This document shows, piece by piece, positions 8,117 to 16,449 of a stretch of DNA of 26,056 bases. Made by a program: the position numbers and the translations under genes. The DNA comes from an uncultured Agathobacter sp. (lineage in GTDB: Bacteria; Bacillota; Clostridia; Lachnospirales; Lachnospiraceae). The first letter of the stretch is position 1, and each line of letters starts with the position of its first letter. Location: NCBI GenBank assembly GCA_934359755.1, contig CAKRLV010000031.1:1-26056 (forward strand), read 5' to 3'. The notes beneath the pieces were generated by a model that saw only the letters and a program-made list of their open reading frames with translations, did not search any database and had not been told where the DNA came from.

Positions 8117-8140
8117 AATTTAAAAAAAGGCATACGTCAA
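8112..8140 (-). promoter_or_regulatory. Promoter of bioYBDA
   Basis: On the minus strand, -35 TTGACG (8135-8140), a 17-nt spacer and -10 TATTAT (8112-8117) form a near-consensus sigma-A promoter. Transcription would begin around 8105, inside the BirA operator. The -35 box also forms part of the upstream operon's terminator stem. Confidence 0.75.
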
Positions 8141-8159
8141 GATACTTTGACTGTATGTC
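8122..8159 (-). terminator. Intrinsic terminator of the NYN-HD operon, overlapping the bioY promoter
   Basis: On the minus strand, GACATACAGTCAAAG and CTTGACGTATGCC pair around a TAT loop with a mismatch and two bulges, followed by T7 (8122-8128). It lies about 30 nt past the HD gene stop. Its 3' arm contains TTGACG, the -35 element of bioY, so terminator and promoter share bases. Confidence 0.6.
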
Positions 8160-8187
8160 TTTAAAAAAATACTTTTTCTTTTAATTT

Positions 8188-8775
8188 TTATTCTTTTATA
8201 TTTCCTTTTCTAATGTTGTCCCTGATTATCTGATCTGTGATTTCATATAGCTTCTCTGAACCGCGGGCTGTCTTACTCTGTCTGCCATACACCTGACTGG
8301 CAATTACCTCATGCGCTCTCCAATCACCGCCATCATTGCTATTGTTCAAAAGTAACGGCTGTAGATTGTCCATGGCGTGGGCAAACTTTGATTCTGCTGT
8401 CTGAAAATCTTCAAATTCATCAAATAATTCTATAAGCTCTTTCTTCTGTTCTTCTGGCAGAAGTGAAAATATTCTCTCTTTTGCAGCATCCTCTCTTGCT
8501 TTCTGTGTCTTAAGTCTTTCCTCATCATATGCATATGTATCACCTGCATCAATCTCAACAATATCATGTATTAGACACATTATCATTACTTTTGTGATAT
8601 CAACAGGTTCATTGGAATAATCCTTTAAAAGATATGCCATTATCGCCATATGCCACGCATGCTCGGCATCATTCTCGCGTCTTCCGTTCCCTGACAGATG
8701 TGTCTGCCTTAAGATATTTTTCTCTTTATCAATCTCAAGTATGAACTCTAATTGTTTTCTTAATTTGTCATCCAT
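8188..8775 (-). CDS. HD-domain phosphohydrolase, YfbR/HDDC2-like (putative 5'-deoxynucleotidase)
   Basis: Probable metal-dependent nucleotidase acting on (deoxy)nucleoside monophosphates, by similarity to YfbR and human HDDC2. The full ligand set is visible: H39 (ENDAEHAW), H70-D71 (CLIHD), E74 and D79 (EIDAGD), and D136 (AHAMDN). R32-R33 and the ESKFAHAMDNLQPLLLN helix also match the family. It has 195 aa and no membrane segment. The AGAGGTG site overlaps the gap after the stop of the upstream NYN gene, 15 nt away, so the two are surely cotranscribed. The specificity is not provable from sequence; related HD proteins also cleave other phosphoesters. Confidence 0.85.
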   Translation of the reverse strand: MDDKLRKQLEFILEIDKEKNILRQTHLSGNGRRENDAEHAWHMAIMAYLLKDYSNEPVDITKVMIMCLIHDIVEIDAGDTYAYDEERLKTQKAREDAAKERIFSLLPEEQKKELIELFDEFEDFQTAESKFAHAMDNLQPLLLNNSNDGGDWRAHEVIASQVYGRQSKTARGSEKLYEITDQIIRDNIRKGNIKE

Positions 8776-8790
8776 GATAACACCTCTTTA

Positions 8791-10155
8791 CTAATCTGAT
8801 ATTACAATTTCAAATATGCCATCTTCATTTACTTTGAGCCGAAGCGTCTTGACATACTTCTTGTAGAAATCTTCCATTTCTCTTTCAGTCGCATTTATCC
8901 TGGTTCTCTCATACAGCTCTCTTGTCATATCCCAGCCATTTTTTCCAAGAATATCTTCTGTCATTGCCTCAAGCTCACTGAGCAGAACTTTCTTCTTTAA
9001 GTCACTTGCATTTCCTGTGTAGAAATCATCCATAGAACAATGATATATGTTCCTCTCCGTCAATGCGTTCTTGATAGACTGGCCGCATTTGCTGTATTCA
9101 TACATCACAAGAAATTCTGCATCACTGATTGAGGATATAAGTCCCCAGTAATCAGAATCACTTGAACAAAGTATGAACGAATCTATGTCGTCACGATAAT
9201 AGGCCTCGCATACGCCTGCTGTCATCTTAATGTCAACTAATGACTTCCGGTCCGTCACTCTTTCTACTTCTTCATGCCTGACTGGAATATGTATGAATTT
9301 CTCTAACCAGTCCCATCCACTGGATGTGTGGTAATCATCATACAGTATTATTTTTTCTATTTTGCTGAGGTCATCATAATTGAGATTCTTAAGTACCCCA
9401 TATAGCTTATATACGTCAGAATTCTCACAGTCAACAACTATTACAACTCTTGTGCTTCTTGCTATGAATTCATATATGCTTTCTTTTGTATCTTCAACCG
9501 CATCATGATACTTGGAGCTGTCTATAAAGCAGTCTCCATGCTGCGAATATATTGTTTTTAGCAATCTTCCGTCAGAATTAAGAATATTTCCTCTTCCATC
9601 CGGTCGCCAATGTAAATACATCGAGTATGGATATTCTCTTTTGTGTTCTTTATAGATTACAAATTCCGCCTTAAGAATTTTGGGCTTATTGTAATTAGGT
9701 ACAACAAATAAATCTCTAAGATATTCCCACTTGATCCACTCTGGGAAAAATCCTTTGCAACTATCTATATTTTCGTCTATAAGCTGATTTAGATGCACTG
9801 AATAATTCTCTGCACTTGAATTATATAGTATGATATGTATTCCCCATTTCTCGAGCTGTTCAATCTCTTCCGCCTCGAACCAGGAAAGCTTATTTATGTT
9901 CTTAAGATTATATTTGATTTCATTGTCTGTGTTCTTGAAATTACGCAGCAGTGCCGTTCTTGCCTTGCAAAGGTATCTGATAATTATCGCTGACTGACTC
10001 TCTCTCAATCTGTTAATTATCTCTTCATTGTCATCTGCATACTTGTCCTCAATGATTTCATCTTTGATACCTATTAGATATGATACTATTGATACAATCT
10101 GGTACGTCTGTACTGTCTTATATTCTTTTACTGTTTCCTCTGTGATTCTATCCAC
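8791..10155 (-). CDS. NYN-domain (PIN-like) putative ribonuclease with uncharacterised N-terminal region
   Basis: The C-terminal half carries a NYN/PIN-like nuclease fold. VVIVVDCENSD has D242 and N245, KSLVDIKM has D308, and FILCSSDSDYWGL has D333 and D335, giving the acidic quartet expected for metal-dependent RNA cleavage in NYN proteins. The first 230 or so residues match nothing I recognise. They are rich in helices and aromatic residues, with a stretch YLHWRPDGRGN (180-190) that could be a binding region. Residues 380-454 form a charged helical tail. Translation starts at GTG with GGGGG 5 nt upstream. It is first in a two-gene unit with an HD nucleotidase and has a consensus promoter. 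Role may be RNA turnover, stress or defence; none is demonstrated. Confidence 0.75.
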   Translation of the reverse strand: MDRITEETVKEYKTVQTYQIVSIVSYLIGIKDEIIEDKYADDNEEIINRLRESQSAIIIRYLCKARTALLRNFKNTDNEIKYNLKNINKLSWFEAEEIEQLEKWGIHIILYNSSAENYSVHLNQLIDENIDSCKGFFPEWIKWEYLRDLFVVPNYNKPKILKAEFVIYKEHKREYPYSMYLHWRPDGRGNILNSDGRLLKTIYSQHGDCFIDSSKYHDAVEDTKESIYEFIARSTRVVIVVDCENSDVYKLYGVLKNLNYDDLSKIEKIILYDDYHTSSGWDWLEKFIHIPVRHEEVERVTDRKSLVDIKMTAGVCEAYYRDDIDSFILCSSDSDYWGLISSISDAEFLVMYEYSKCGQSIKNALTERNIYHCSMDDFYTGNASDLKKKVLLSELEAMTEDILGKNGWDMTRELYERTRINATEREMEDFYKKYVKTLRLKVNEDGIFEIVISD

Positions 10156-10199
10156 TTTATCCCCCTGTATAATGTCGATTAAAAAACTCCTATTTAAAA

Positions 10200-10228
10200 A
10201 TTATATTTGTTTCTATGTACATAGTCAA
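10200..10228 (-). promoter_or_regulatory. Strong promoter of the NYN-HD operon
   Basis: -35 TTGACT (10223-10228), a 17-nt spacer and -10 TATAAT (10200-10205) on the minus strand form a near-perfect sigma-A promoter, 45 nt before the GTG start. It implies constitutive and fairly strong transcription. No operator palindrome was noticed around it. Confidence 0.8.
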
Positions 10229-10289
10229 GCTTAAATAGAAACAACTAACAGAAACCTTTTAATAATCAAACCATACAGAGGGGATTATC

Positions 10290-11906
10290 TTATCTGTTGT
10301 AGACTATATTTCCATCTTTAATAGTGGAAATAATATCTATATCTTTTATATTTTCGGATTTTACTTTAATAGGATTGTCTGACAAAATAACTAAGTCAGC
10401 TTTCTTTCCGGCTTCAATTGTGCCCTTAATATTTTCTTCCCTGTATTCATAAGCGGCATTTATTGTAACACCCTTTAATGCCTCATATACATCTATACAC
10501 TGCTCACTTCCAAGCACCTTGCCATTTCTCGTAATCCTGTTTACTGCACACCACACAGAATGCAACATATCAGGCTTTGTGACTGGTGTATCCTGATGCA
10601 GGTTAAACAAAAGTCCTCTATCCTCTGCTGATTTTACAGGACTGATTCTTGCCGCTCTTTTTTCACCAAGATTCTTTATATGAACATCTCCCCAGAAATA
10701 TATATGTCCTACAAAAATGGATGGTATCATTTTTATCGCTGCCATTTTATCCAACTGGTCATCTCGTACTGTCTGGCAATGAATCATAACCGGTCTGATA
10801 TCTATATCTGCCCGTTCTTTATCTGCGGATGATTTATCACCACATAAATTCTCAAGCGCCCTGCTATATGCCTCAACAAACTGTTCTGATGCCGCATCCC
10901 CATTACAATGTGCAAGTATCTGATATCTACCTTCTATTGCTCTGTGACATGCATCTTCAACATATGCAAACTCATGTGATGGATATCCACAGTAATTCTC
11001 TTCATTTTCATATGGCTGTGAAAGCCATGCTGATTTTCCCTGTGGTGAACCATCAAGAATTATTTTGGAACCACCTATTCTAACATGATCAATATAATTT
11101 CCAAGTGTGTACTCATGCATCTGCTTTGCACAATCAGCATATTCTTCATCCATTATATATGCCACTACATCAATATCCAGAAGCCCTGCATGAGCCAGCT
11201 TTGCAAGACCAATAGCCGCATCCTTTGAGGCTGCGCCCTCTTGAACTGTTGTGACTCCATATCCGAAATACAACTGCTGCGCTTTCTTAATCTGTGATGG
11301 CATATCTATTTTAATAAGTGGCATAGCCGCTCCAAGAATCTTCATCAGGGCAGGAATTTCTTCCACATACCCACTAAGACTTCCATCGTCATATCGTCCA
11401 AACTTACCACCTTCCGGATCTGGTGTATCATCGGTAATTCCTGCCAACTTAAGCAATGCGCTGTTTGCCACTCCCATATGACCTGATACATGTGATATAT
11501 AAATCGGAATTGTGTCTGACACTGTATCAAGAATTTTCCTGTCAGGATGAGCATATTCTTTCAGGAAATTATGGTCATATCCACTCGCAAAAATCATTTC
11601 AATTTCAGCATTTTCCTTTTTATATGAATCAAGCTTTTCTACAATATCAGAGAAACTCTCAGTATCAGACAAATCACACATATTAATGCTTTGGGCAGTC
11701 TGAAAAAAATGACTGTGTGGATCTATAAATCCTGGCATGATTGTCTTTCCTTCCAAATCTACCTCATCTGCATCTTCGTATATTCTTTTGGCTGCATCAT
11801 AGTCTCCGACAAAGATAATCTTATCCTTATCTGTCACAACCGCTGTCGGATTGTCATCCTTTGATTTCATTGTGATTATATCTCCATTATAATAAATCCT
11901 GCTCAT
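10290..11906 (-). CDS. YtcJ-type metal-dependent amidohydrolase (Amidohydro_3)
   Basis: Cytosolic hydrolase of the YtcJ/amidohydrolase family 3; members cleave N-acyl or formamide-type bonds, and substrates are mostly unknown. The metal motif is H64-S-H66 in GFIDPHSHFF. Family blocks SHVSGHMGVANSALL, DGSPQGKSAWL, LAHCNGDAA, VMIHCQTV and LHQDTPVT are all present, and the C-terminal beta-sandwich ends KADLVILSDNPIKV. Length is 538 aa, as usual. AGGGGA is 8 nt before the ATG. It is the last gene of the aminotransferase-dehydrogenase-symporter-PII unit, 42 nt after the PII gene, so it may release an amine or amino acid feeding that pathway. No clear terminator follows it. Confidence 0.85.
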   Translation of the reverse strand: MSRIYYNGDIITMKSKDDNPTAVVTDKDKIIFVGDYDAAKRIYEDADEVDLEGKTIMPGFIDPHSHFFQTAQSINMCDLSDTESFSDIVEKLDSYKKENAEIEMIFASGYDHNFLKEYAHPDRKILDTVSDTIPIYISHVSGHMGVANSALLKLAGITDDTPDPEGGKFGRYDDGSLSGYVEEIPALMKILGAAMPLIKIDMPSQIKKAQQLYFGYGVTTVQEGAASKDAAIGLAKLAHAGLLDIDVVAYIMDEEYADCAKQMHEYTLGNYIDHVRIGGSKIILDGSPQGKSAWLSQPYENEENYCGYPSHEFAYVEDACHRAIEGRYQILAHCNGDAASEQFVEAYSRALENLCGDKSSADKERADIDIRPVMIHCQTVRDDQLDKMAAIKMIPSIFVGHIYFWGDVHIKNLGEKRAARISPVKSAEDRGLLFNLHQDTPVTKPDMLHSVWCAVNRITRNGKVLGSEQCIDVYEALKGVTINAAYEYREENIKGTIEAGKKADLVILSDNPIKVKSENIKDIDIISTIKDGNIVYNR

Positions 11907-11948
11907 ATGTCTGTTCCCCTGATATTTGTATTCATATAGTCTATAGTA

Positions 11949-12278
11949 TCAATCATCTTTGCTTCTTGTAGATATAGTATAAGCCTCTTCAATTGGAACT
12001 ACAAATATTCTTCCATCACCTGAATTGCCATCCTCGCCAGTCTGTGCTGAATCCATGATTACATCTATAATTTCATTCTTATCCTCTTCATCACAGGCAA
12101 TCATAAGTATGTTCTTGGACATCTCATCATATACTACATCACCGACATGGATTCCATGCTGTTTGCCTCTTCCTGACACACTCCACTTTGTTGAAGCTCC
12201 AAATCCTGCATCAGTAAGAGCTCTATTTACTTCATAAGCCTTCTCAGGTCTTACGATTGCATAAATCATTTTCATCAT
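11949..12278 (-). CDS. PII-family signalling protein
   Basis: Small trimeric sensor of ATP/ADP and 2-oxoglutarate. MKMIYAIVRPEKAYEV is the beta-1 start, GRGKQHGI (36-43) begins the T-loop, and GDGRIFVVPIEEAYTISTR closes the nucleotide site. The GRGKQxGI...VxYDE pattern is closer to the NifI/GlnK-like archaeal-clostridial subgroup than to E. coli GlnB. The T-loop is not the YRGAEY type, so uridylylation at Tyr51 is unlikely. Between TG (80-81) and GDG (87-89) there are five residues instead of the usual two, an insertion in the B-loop that contacts nucleotide phosphates. Only 29 nt separate it from the upstream GltS-like gene, suggesting it regulates that transporter as GlnK does AmtB. Confidence 0.88.
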   Translation of the reverse strand: MMKMIYAIVRPEKAYEVNRALTDAGFGASTKWSVSGRGKQHGIHVGDVVYDEMSKNILMIACDEEDKNEIIDVIMDSAQTGEDGNSGDGRIFVVPIEEAYTISTRSKDD

Positions 12279-12307
12279 AGTCTATTCCTTTCTACTATCC
12301 AATACTG

Positions 12308-13810
12308 TTACTGAAAACTATTACTTACAAGTGATTCAATATCACTTACATTATTGATATTGAAATCGTTCAGATATCCTTGTAAAAGTGCATCTGCTCC
12401 ATCGCTATCCTCTCCATCTGATATACGTCCTTTTACCAATGTGAATGTAGGTTTTTTCCATACTCCAAACACTTTAAGAAGTATAAGATAAATAAAGATT
12501 GTTGCAAACATTCCTGCACATGCTACCGGAAGTGATACATAATGAAGTCCTGCAAAAGTGATAAAAAGCATCGTTGGTGTTGAGAACATCATTCCCATAT
12601 TCATCACACCAAGTTCTGCACCTGTGCTTGTCTGTAATTTAGGGTCTACCATTCTGACGAGTGAAAGTCCACTTGGTGTAGTTCCTGTACTTGTACCATA
12701 GACACCGAGTACTCTCTCGAAATCATGGTCACTTCCTAGCCTCTCTCCAAAGTAAAGGCTTACTATGAATGTCACAACAGAACTAATTGCTCCTGCTATT
12801 ATTATTGGAACAATCCATTTTCCAATTACACCTACCTGAATTGCCATAAAGGAACTTACAACAAGATAATCTGAGAAAAATCCTGTTATTCTGCTCTGGA
12901 AAGCATTGTTAATCAGATAACTGATTTTTAATTTTTCCATCACCCATCTTACGATATATGCTGCAAACATGCCCCACATAAACAGCATTGCTGCAAATGT
13001 TGGTCCAAGTCCTGGGATAAGTCTTACTATTGCTGCCATTCCTAATGCTATGAGATATGTAACACCCATGATTGCAAAATGAGCTGCAAAAGTCTCTATA
13101 TTTCCGCTGTGGAATGTAGATTTGCCAAGTGGCTCTCTTTGTTCTTCTGGTGTGAAATATCCACGCTCCACTGATGTATTTATTTTACTTTTATTCTTTG
13201 CAATTCCTTTTTTCAATCCATATCTGGCTACAGGAACTCCAATTCCAAAAGCTACTATAAATCCCATTACCGCATAGGTAAGTGCAACCATCTCAGCATT
13301 TGCATATCCATATGTCTGTTCAAATAATTTTCCATATGTAGATGCCTGTCCCGGACCCTGACAAAATGCAAATGGAACTAATATTCCATACATAGAGTCC
13401 ATTCCGACAGCCTTACCAACAATGGCTGTTGTCAAAATTCCCACAAGAGGCTGGACTGCATATAATATACACCATATCAAAGCCATTCCCATTGCACCTC
13501 GAACGGCTCCGCTTTTCTTTTTTCCTTTCGTCTTTTGTTCCTGTTTCTTCTTTTTCTTAGAACCAGTGAGTCCTATAGATATAAAAGACATAACAAAGAA
13601 CACATCAACTATACTACTGAAATCAGTCGTGGACATACCTCCGAAATCAACTCTGTTAAACAAAGTGTTCATAAGTATGAGCCCAACTAAACCTCCTATT
13701 ACACTGGTTGGCATAAGCATGTGTCTGAAAAACGGTACCCTTGCTCTTACTATCATACCTATACACAGCATCACACTTGCCACACCAAATGCTATTACCA
13801 CGCTATACAT
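12308..13810 (-). CDS. GltS-like sodium/solute symporter (ESS family)
   Basis: Membrane carrier related to the Na+/glutamate symporter GltS. Ten or so helices form two inverted halves. The pseudo-repeats FCQGPGQASTYGKLFEQTYG (N-half) and GVYGTSTGTTPSGLSLVRMVDP (C-half) correspond to the GxGxGxA-type reentrant loops of GltS. At 500 aa it is about 100 longer than E. coli GltS. The extra length includes a very basic loop, residues 84-100 with nine lysines, and an acidic soluble C-terminal tail of about 55 residues. Both could be contacts for the PII protein encoded 29 nt downstream. The substrate is open: glutamate is the family default, but the operon suggests an amine or amino-sulfonate may be carried. 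GGAGG lies 11 nt before the ATG. Confidence 0.8.
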   Translation of the reverse strand: MYSVVIAFGVASVMLCIGMIVRARVPFFRHMLMPTSVIGGLVGLILMNTLFNRVDFGGMSTTDFSSIVDVFFVMSFISIGLTGSKKKKKQEQKTKGKKKSGAVRGAMGMALIWCILYAVQPLVGILTTAIVGKAVGMDSMYGILVPFAFCQGPGQASTYGKLFEQTYGYANAEMVALTYAVMGFIVAFGIGVPVARYGLKKGIAKNKSKINTSVERGYFTPEEQREPLGKSTFHSGNIETFAAHFAIMGVTYLIALGMAAIVRLIPGLGPTFAAMLFMWGMFAAYIVRWVMEKLKISYLINNAFQSRITGFFSDYLVVSSFMAIQVGVIGKWIVPIIIAGAISSVVTFIVSLYFGERLGSDHDFERVLGVYGTSTGTTPSGLSLVRMVDPKLQTSTGAELGVMNMGMMFSTPTMLFITFAGLHYVSLPVACAGMFATIFIYLILLKVFGVWKKPTFTLVKGRISDGEDSDGADALLQGYLNDFNINNVSDIESLVSNSFQ

Positions 13811-13835
13811 ATAAGCATCAGCCTCCTATATTTAT

Positions 13836-14957
13836 TTATGCCATCTTGTGATACATCTCATCAAGCATTTCATCCGTGATATCTACTGGATTGTTATAGA
13901 GATTAGGATGTCTGCTTATTCTGACAAGGTCAGCAATCTGCTCTTCCGAAAGCTTAAGGTCTTTCAAGTCATTTCTAAGATGCAGCTTTTCCTTGAGTTC
14001 ATGTATCGCATCTGCCATATCATTTGTATCCTTAAATCCAAGACGTCTTGCAAAATCGTCTATTCTTCCACCCTCTGGACCTGTTGCATTGATCCTTGCA
14101 AAATAGTCAAGTGTAAGTCCGCATGCCTCGCCATGAGGAATATGATGAAGATTCGTAAGTGGGAATGAACATGCATGTGATGCAGTAGTTTTTGGCAATG
14201 TAAATGCAAGGCCTGCTATAAGAGATGCCTCACACATCTTCTCCCTTGCTTCCTCATCTGCTGGATTCTCGTACGCTCTGTACAAATACTTGAATACAAG
14301 ATCAGCTGCGTGAAGTGCACACGCATCACATACCGGCTGATGTCCCTTGCTCCAGAATCCTTCTATCGCATGTGAGAGTACATCTATACCAGTGCCAGCT
14401 GTTACCTTTGGTGGCATTGTGTATGTAAGCTCCGGGTCAATTATTGCATAATTCGGGAAGAAACCATCTGATACAATTGGTGATTTCTTGCCATTTGCAT
14501 GATCTGACAATACAGATACACATGTTACCTCACTTCCTGTTCCTGCTGTAGTAGGAATGGCTATAAGTGGCAGATGCTCAAGTGGCATTGGTACGCCTGT
14601 TCCGTGATATTTTCTGATAGAATCCTCTGTAAGTGCGATACTTGCAGCCGCCTTTGCGCAGTCCATAGAACTTCCACCGCCAAGTGCTACTACAAATCCA
14701 ATATCTTTTAGTCTTATCACATCAGCACATGCATCCACCTCTGTAACATCAGGGTTTGGAGAAAGTTCTCCAAACGATGCTACAAGTGCTCCATCACTTT
14801 GCTCTAGTATTTCATCTACAAGTCCATTGGTAAAAAAGAATGGATCTGCTACAAGTAAACCATTTTTAGCTCCCAATGATTCTGATAATTCTTTTATTTC
14901 TCTACGTCTGCCTTTTCCAAATCTGATATTAACAGGCTGTGTATAATTCCACTCCAT
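13836..14957 (-). CDS. Iron-containing (group III) alcohol dehydrogenase, candidate sulfoacetaldehyde reductase
   Basis: NAD(P)-dependent reductase of small aldehydes. GGGSSMD (93-99) binds the cofactor, PTTAGTGSEVT (135-145) is the family signature, and metal ligands are D192, H196 (GIDVLSHAIE), H260 (TASHACS) and H274 (HHIPHGEA). It has 373 aa. The start at 14957 has GGAGGG 6 nt upstream; an upstream in-frame TTG overlapping the aminotransferase end is less likely. It follows the aminotransferase by 18 nt, so it presumably reduces the aldehyde made by that enzyme. With a TauE-type exporter nearby, reduction of sulfoacetaldehyde to isethionate (SarD-like) is plausible. Reduction of succinate or malonate semialdehyde is the alternative. 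The family is certain; the substrate is inference. Confidence 0.88.
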   Translation of the reverse strand: MEWNYTQPVNIRFGKGRRREIKELSESLGAKNGLLVADPFFFTNGLVDEILEQSDGALVASFGELSPNPDVTEVDACADVIRLKDIGFVVALGGGSSMDCAKAAASIALTEDSIRKYHGTGVPMPLEHLPLIAIPTTAGTGSEVTCVSVLSDHANGKKSPIVSDGFFPNYAIIDPELTYTMPPKVTAGTGIDVLSHAIEGFWSKGHQPVCDACALHAADLVFKYLYRAYENPADEEAREKMCEASLIAGLAFTLPKTTASHACSFPLTNLHHIPHGEACGLTLDYFARINATGPEGGRIDDFARRLGFKDTNDMADAIHELKEKLHLRNDLKDLKLSEEQIADLVRISRHPNLYNNPVDITDEMLDEMYHKMA

Positions 14958-14975
14958 AATATTCCCTCCAGTCAA

Positions 14976-16316
14976 TTAATCACAAAAACGCTCATCTGCA
15001 AGTGTAAGTACTTCATCAAGAATTGGTAAGTACTCTTCAAGTTCCTCTTTAGTAATAATAAGTGGAGGACAGATCTCGATGAAATTCTCTCTTCCGAATG
15101 TTGCAAAACCTCTCTTCTTAAGCTCTGCAAAAATCCAAGGCATTGCTGTTCCCGGAATGCCATACTCCTGAAGTGGCTCTCTTGTCTCTTTGTTCTTAAC
15201 CATCTCAAGTGCTCCGAATAATCCTATGCATCTTGCCTCACCTACACATTTATGTTTCTCTACCATTTTCTGCATAAATGGTGCTACGATTTCATGCATT
15301 TCGGCTACGTGCTGCTCGATATTGTGCTCCTTATAGTAAGTAACTGCGGCAACACCTGCTGCACATGCGAGTGTATGTCCTGAATATGTAAGTCCACACT
15401 GTAATACATTTTCCTCGAAAAATTTTGCAATCTTCTCATTTACGATTACACCGCCAAGCTGTACATATCCGCATGTAACACCTTTTGCAAAAGTAATCAT
15501 ATCTGGCTTGAAATCAAAGTTCTGCCATGCGAACCATTTACCTGTTCTGAAGAATCCGGCCATAACCTCATCACAAATCATAAGGATTCCATATTTATCA
15601 CATAAAGCTCTTACGCCTTCCATATATCCCTTAGGTGGAAGAATAACTCCGTTTGCTCCTACGATTGACTCCATGATAATTGCTGCAACATTCTGTGGTC
15701 CTTCATATCTAAGCTGTAAATCCAAATCTGCAAGTGCTTTCTTTGTAACAACCTCATCATCTACGCCATATGTATATCCATCTCTGTACATCTGTGGGTT
15801 CATGAACTTAACAAATCCATTTGCTCCACCAATCTCAGCTGCAAAACGCCTCCAGTCACCTGATGCATTTGAAGCTCCAAGAGTTGCTCCATGATAACTT
15901 CTGTAGCATGAGAAAATCTTAGTTCTTCCTGTTACCATTCTTGCCATCTTAATTGCATTCTCGTTTGATTCAGCACCACCGTTTGTGAAGAATACTCTCT
16001 TATATGTATCTTCACCAGCAGCTTCAACAAGAAGCTTCGCAAGCTTGCTCTTTGGTTCTGATGCATATGCTGGTGCCATAAAGCACATCTTATCTGCCTG
16101 CTCCTTAATTGCCTCTACGATTTCTGGAAGCTCATGTCCTAAATTTGAACAAACAAGAAGTGATGCCATATCTGCATATTTCTTTCCATCATAATCCCAG
16201 AAATAAATTCCCTTTGCCTTTTCTACTGGAAGTACATCTCCGCCAGCCTTTGACCAAGACTGTAATATATACTGTTTATGTAATTCTGCTACTTCTTTTC
16301 CTGTTAAATTTGCCAT
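14976..16316 (-). CDS. Class-III omega-aminotransferase, candidate taurine:2-oxoglutarate aminotransferase
   Basis: PLP-dependent enzyme moving a terminal amino group to a keto acid. FFTNGGAESNENAIKMAR (109-126) binds PLP phosphate, SYHGATLG (140-147) stacks on the ring, CDEVMAGFFRTG (248-259, D249) contacts the ring nitrogen, and K278 in FAKGVTCGY is the Schiff-base lysine. The N-terminal pattern (YILQSWSKAG, then GIYFWDYDGKKYADMAS) resembles, from memory, proteins annotated as taurine-2-oxoglutarate aminotransferase. It has 446 aa. GGAGG lies 8 nt upstream of the ATG. It is first in the unit with a dehydrogenase, a symporter, PII and an amidohydrolase, and follows a terminator-containing leader. 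GABA, beta-alanine or putrescine aminotransferase are alternatives. Confidence 0.82.
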   Translation of the reverse strand: MANLTGKEVAELHKQYILQSWSKAGGDVLPVEKAKGIYFWDYDGKKYADMASLLVCSNLGHELPEIVEAIKEQADKMCFMAPAYASEPKSKLAKLLVEAAGEDTYKRVFFTNGGAESNENAIKMARMVTGRTKIFSCYRSYHGATLGASNASGDWRRFAAEIGGANGFVKFMNPQMYRDGYTYGVDDEVVTKKALADLDLQLRYEGPQNVAAIIMESIVGANGVILPPKGYMEGVRALCDKYGILMICDEVMAGFFRTGKWFAWQNFDFKPDMITFAKGVTCGYVQLGGVIVNEKIAKFFEENVLQCGLTYSGHTLACAAGVAAVTYYKEHNIEQHVAEMHEIVAPFMQKMVEKHKCVGEARCIGLFGALEMVKNKETREPLQEYGIPGTAMPWIFAELKKRGFATFGRENFIEICPPLIITKEELEEYLPILDEVLTLADERFCD

Positions 16317-16336
16317 ATCATTTTCCTCCTTAAAAT

Positions 16337-16370
16337 AAAAAGACGCCTGGATTAACTTTCTCCAAACGCC
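16337..16370 (-). terminator. Intrinsic terminator between pucR-like gene and aminotransferase gene (possible attenuator)
   Basis: On the minus strand, GGCGTTTGGA pairs with TCCAGGCGTC (three G-U wobbles) across a 9-nt loop, followed by T5 (16337-16341). The plus-strand version has A-C mismatches, so it acts on the leftward transcript. It ends only 8 nt before the AAGGAGG of the aminotransferase gene, leaving no room for a promoter between them. Any promoter for the operon must lie upstream, so the hairpin sits in its leader. Confidence 0.65.
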
Positions 16371-16400
16371 TTTGTTTTTGTTTTTTATTTATTTGTTGAG

Positions 16401-16409
16401 ATTATAATA
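16401..16409 (-). promoter_or_regulatory. Candidate -10 region for the aminotransferase operon
   Basis: On the minus strand TATAAT (16401-16406) overlaps TATTAT (16404-16409), 85-95 nt before the aminotransferase ATG. The sequence 17 nt upstream (TAAGAT) is a poor -35 match, as expected for a promoter needing an activator such as the PucR-type regulator encoded next to it. Initiation here would place the terminator hairpin inside the leader RNA. Confidence 0.4.
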
Positions 16410-16449
16410 TGACATCTGCTTATATCTTAAAATGTTTTTTTTAACAAGT

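Noticed and set aside
10156..10289. Terminator after the amidohydrolase gene
   Set aside because: No GC-containing stem with a T-run could be found; only the NYN-HD promoter is convincing here.
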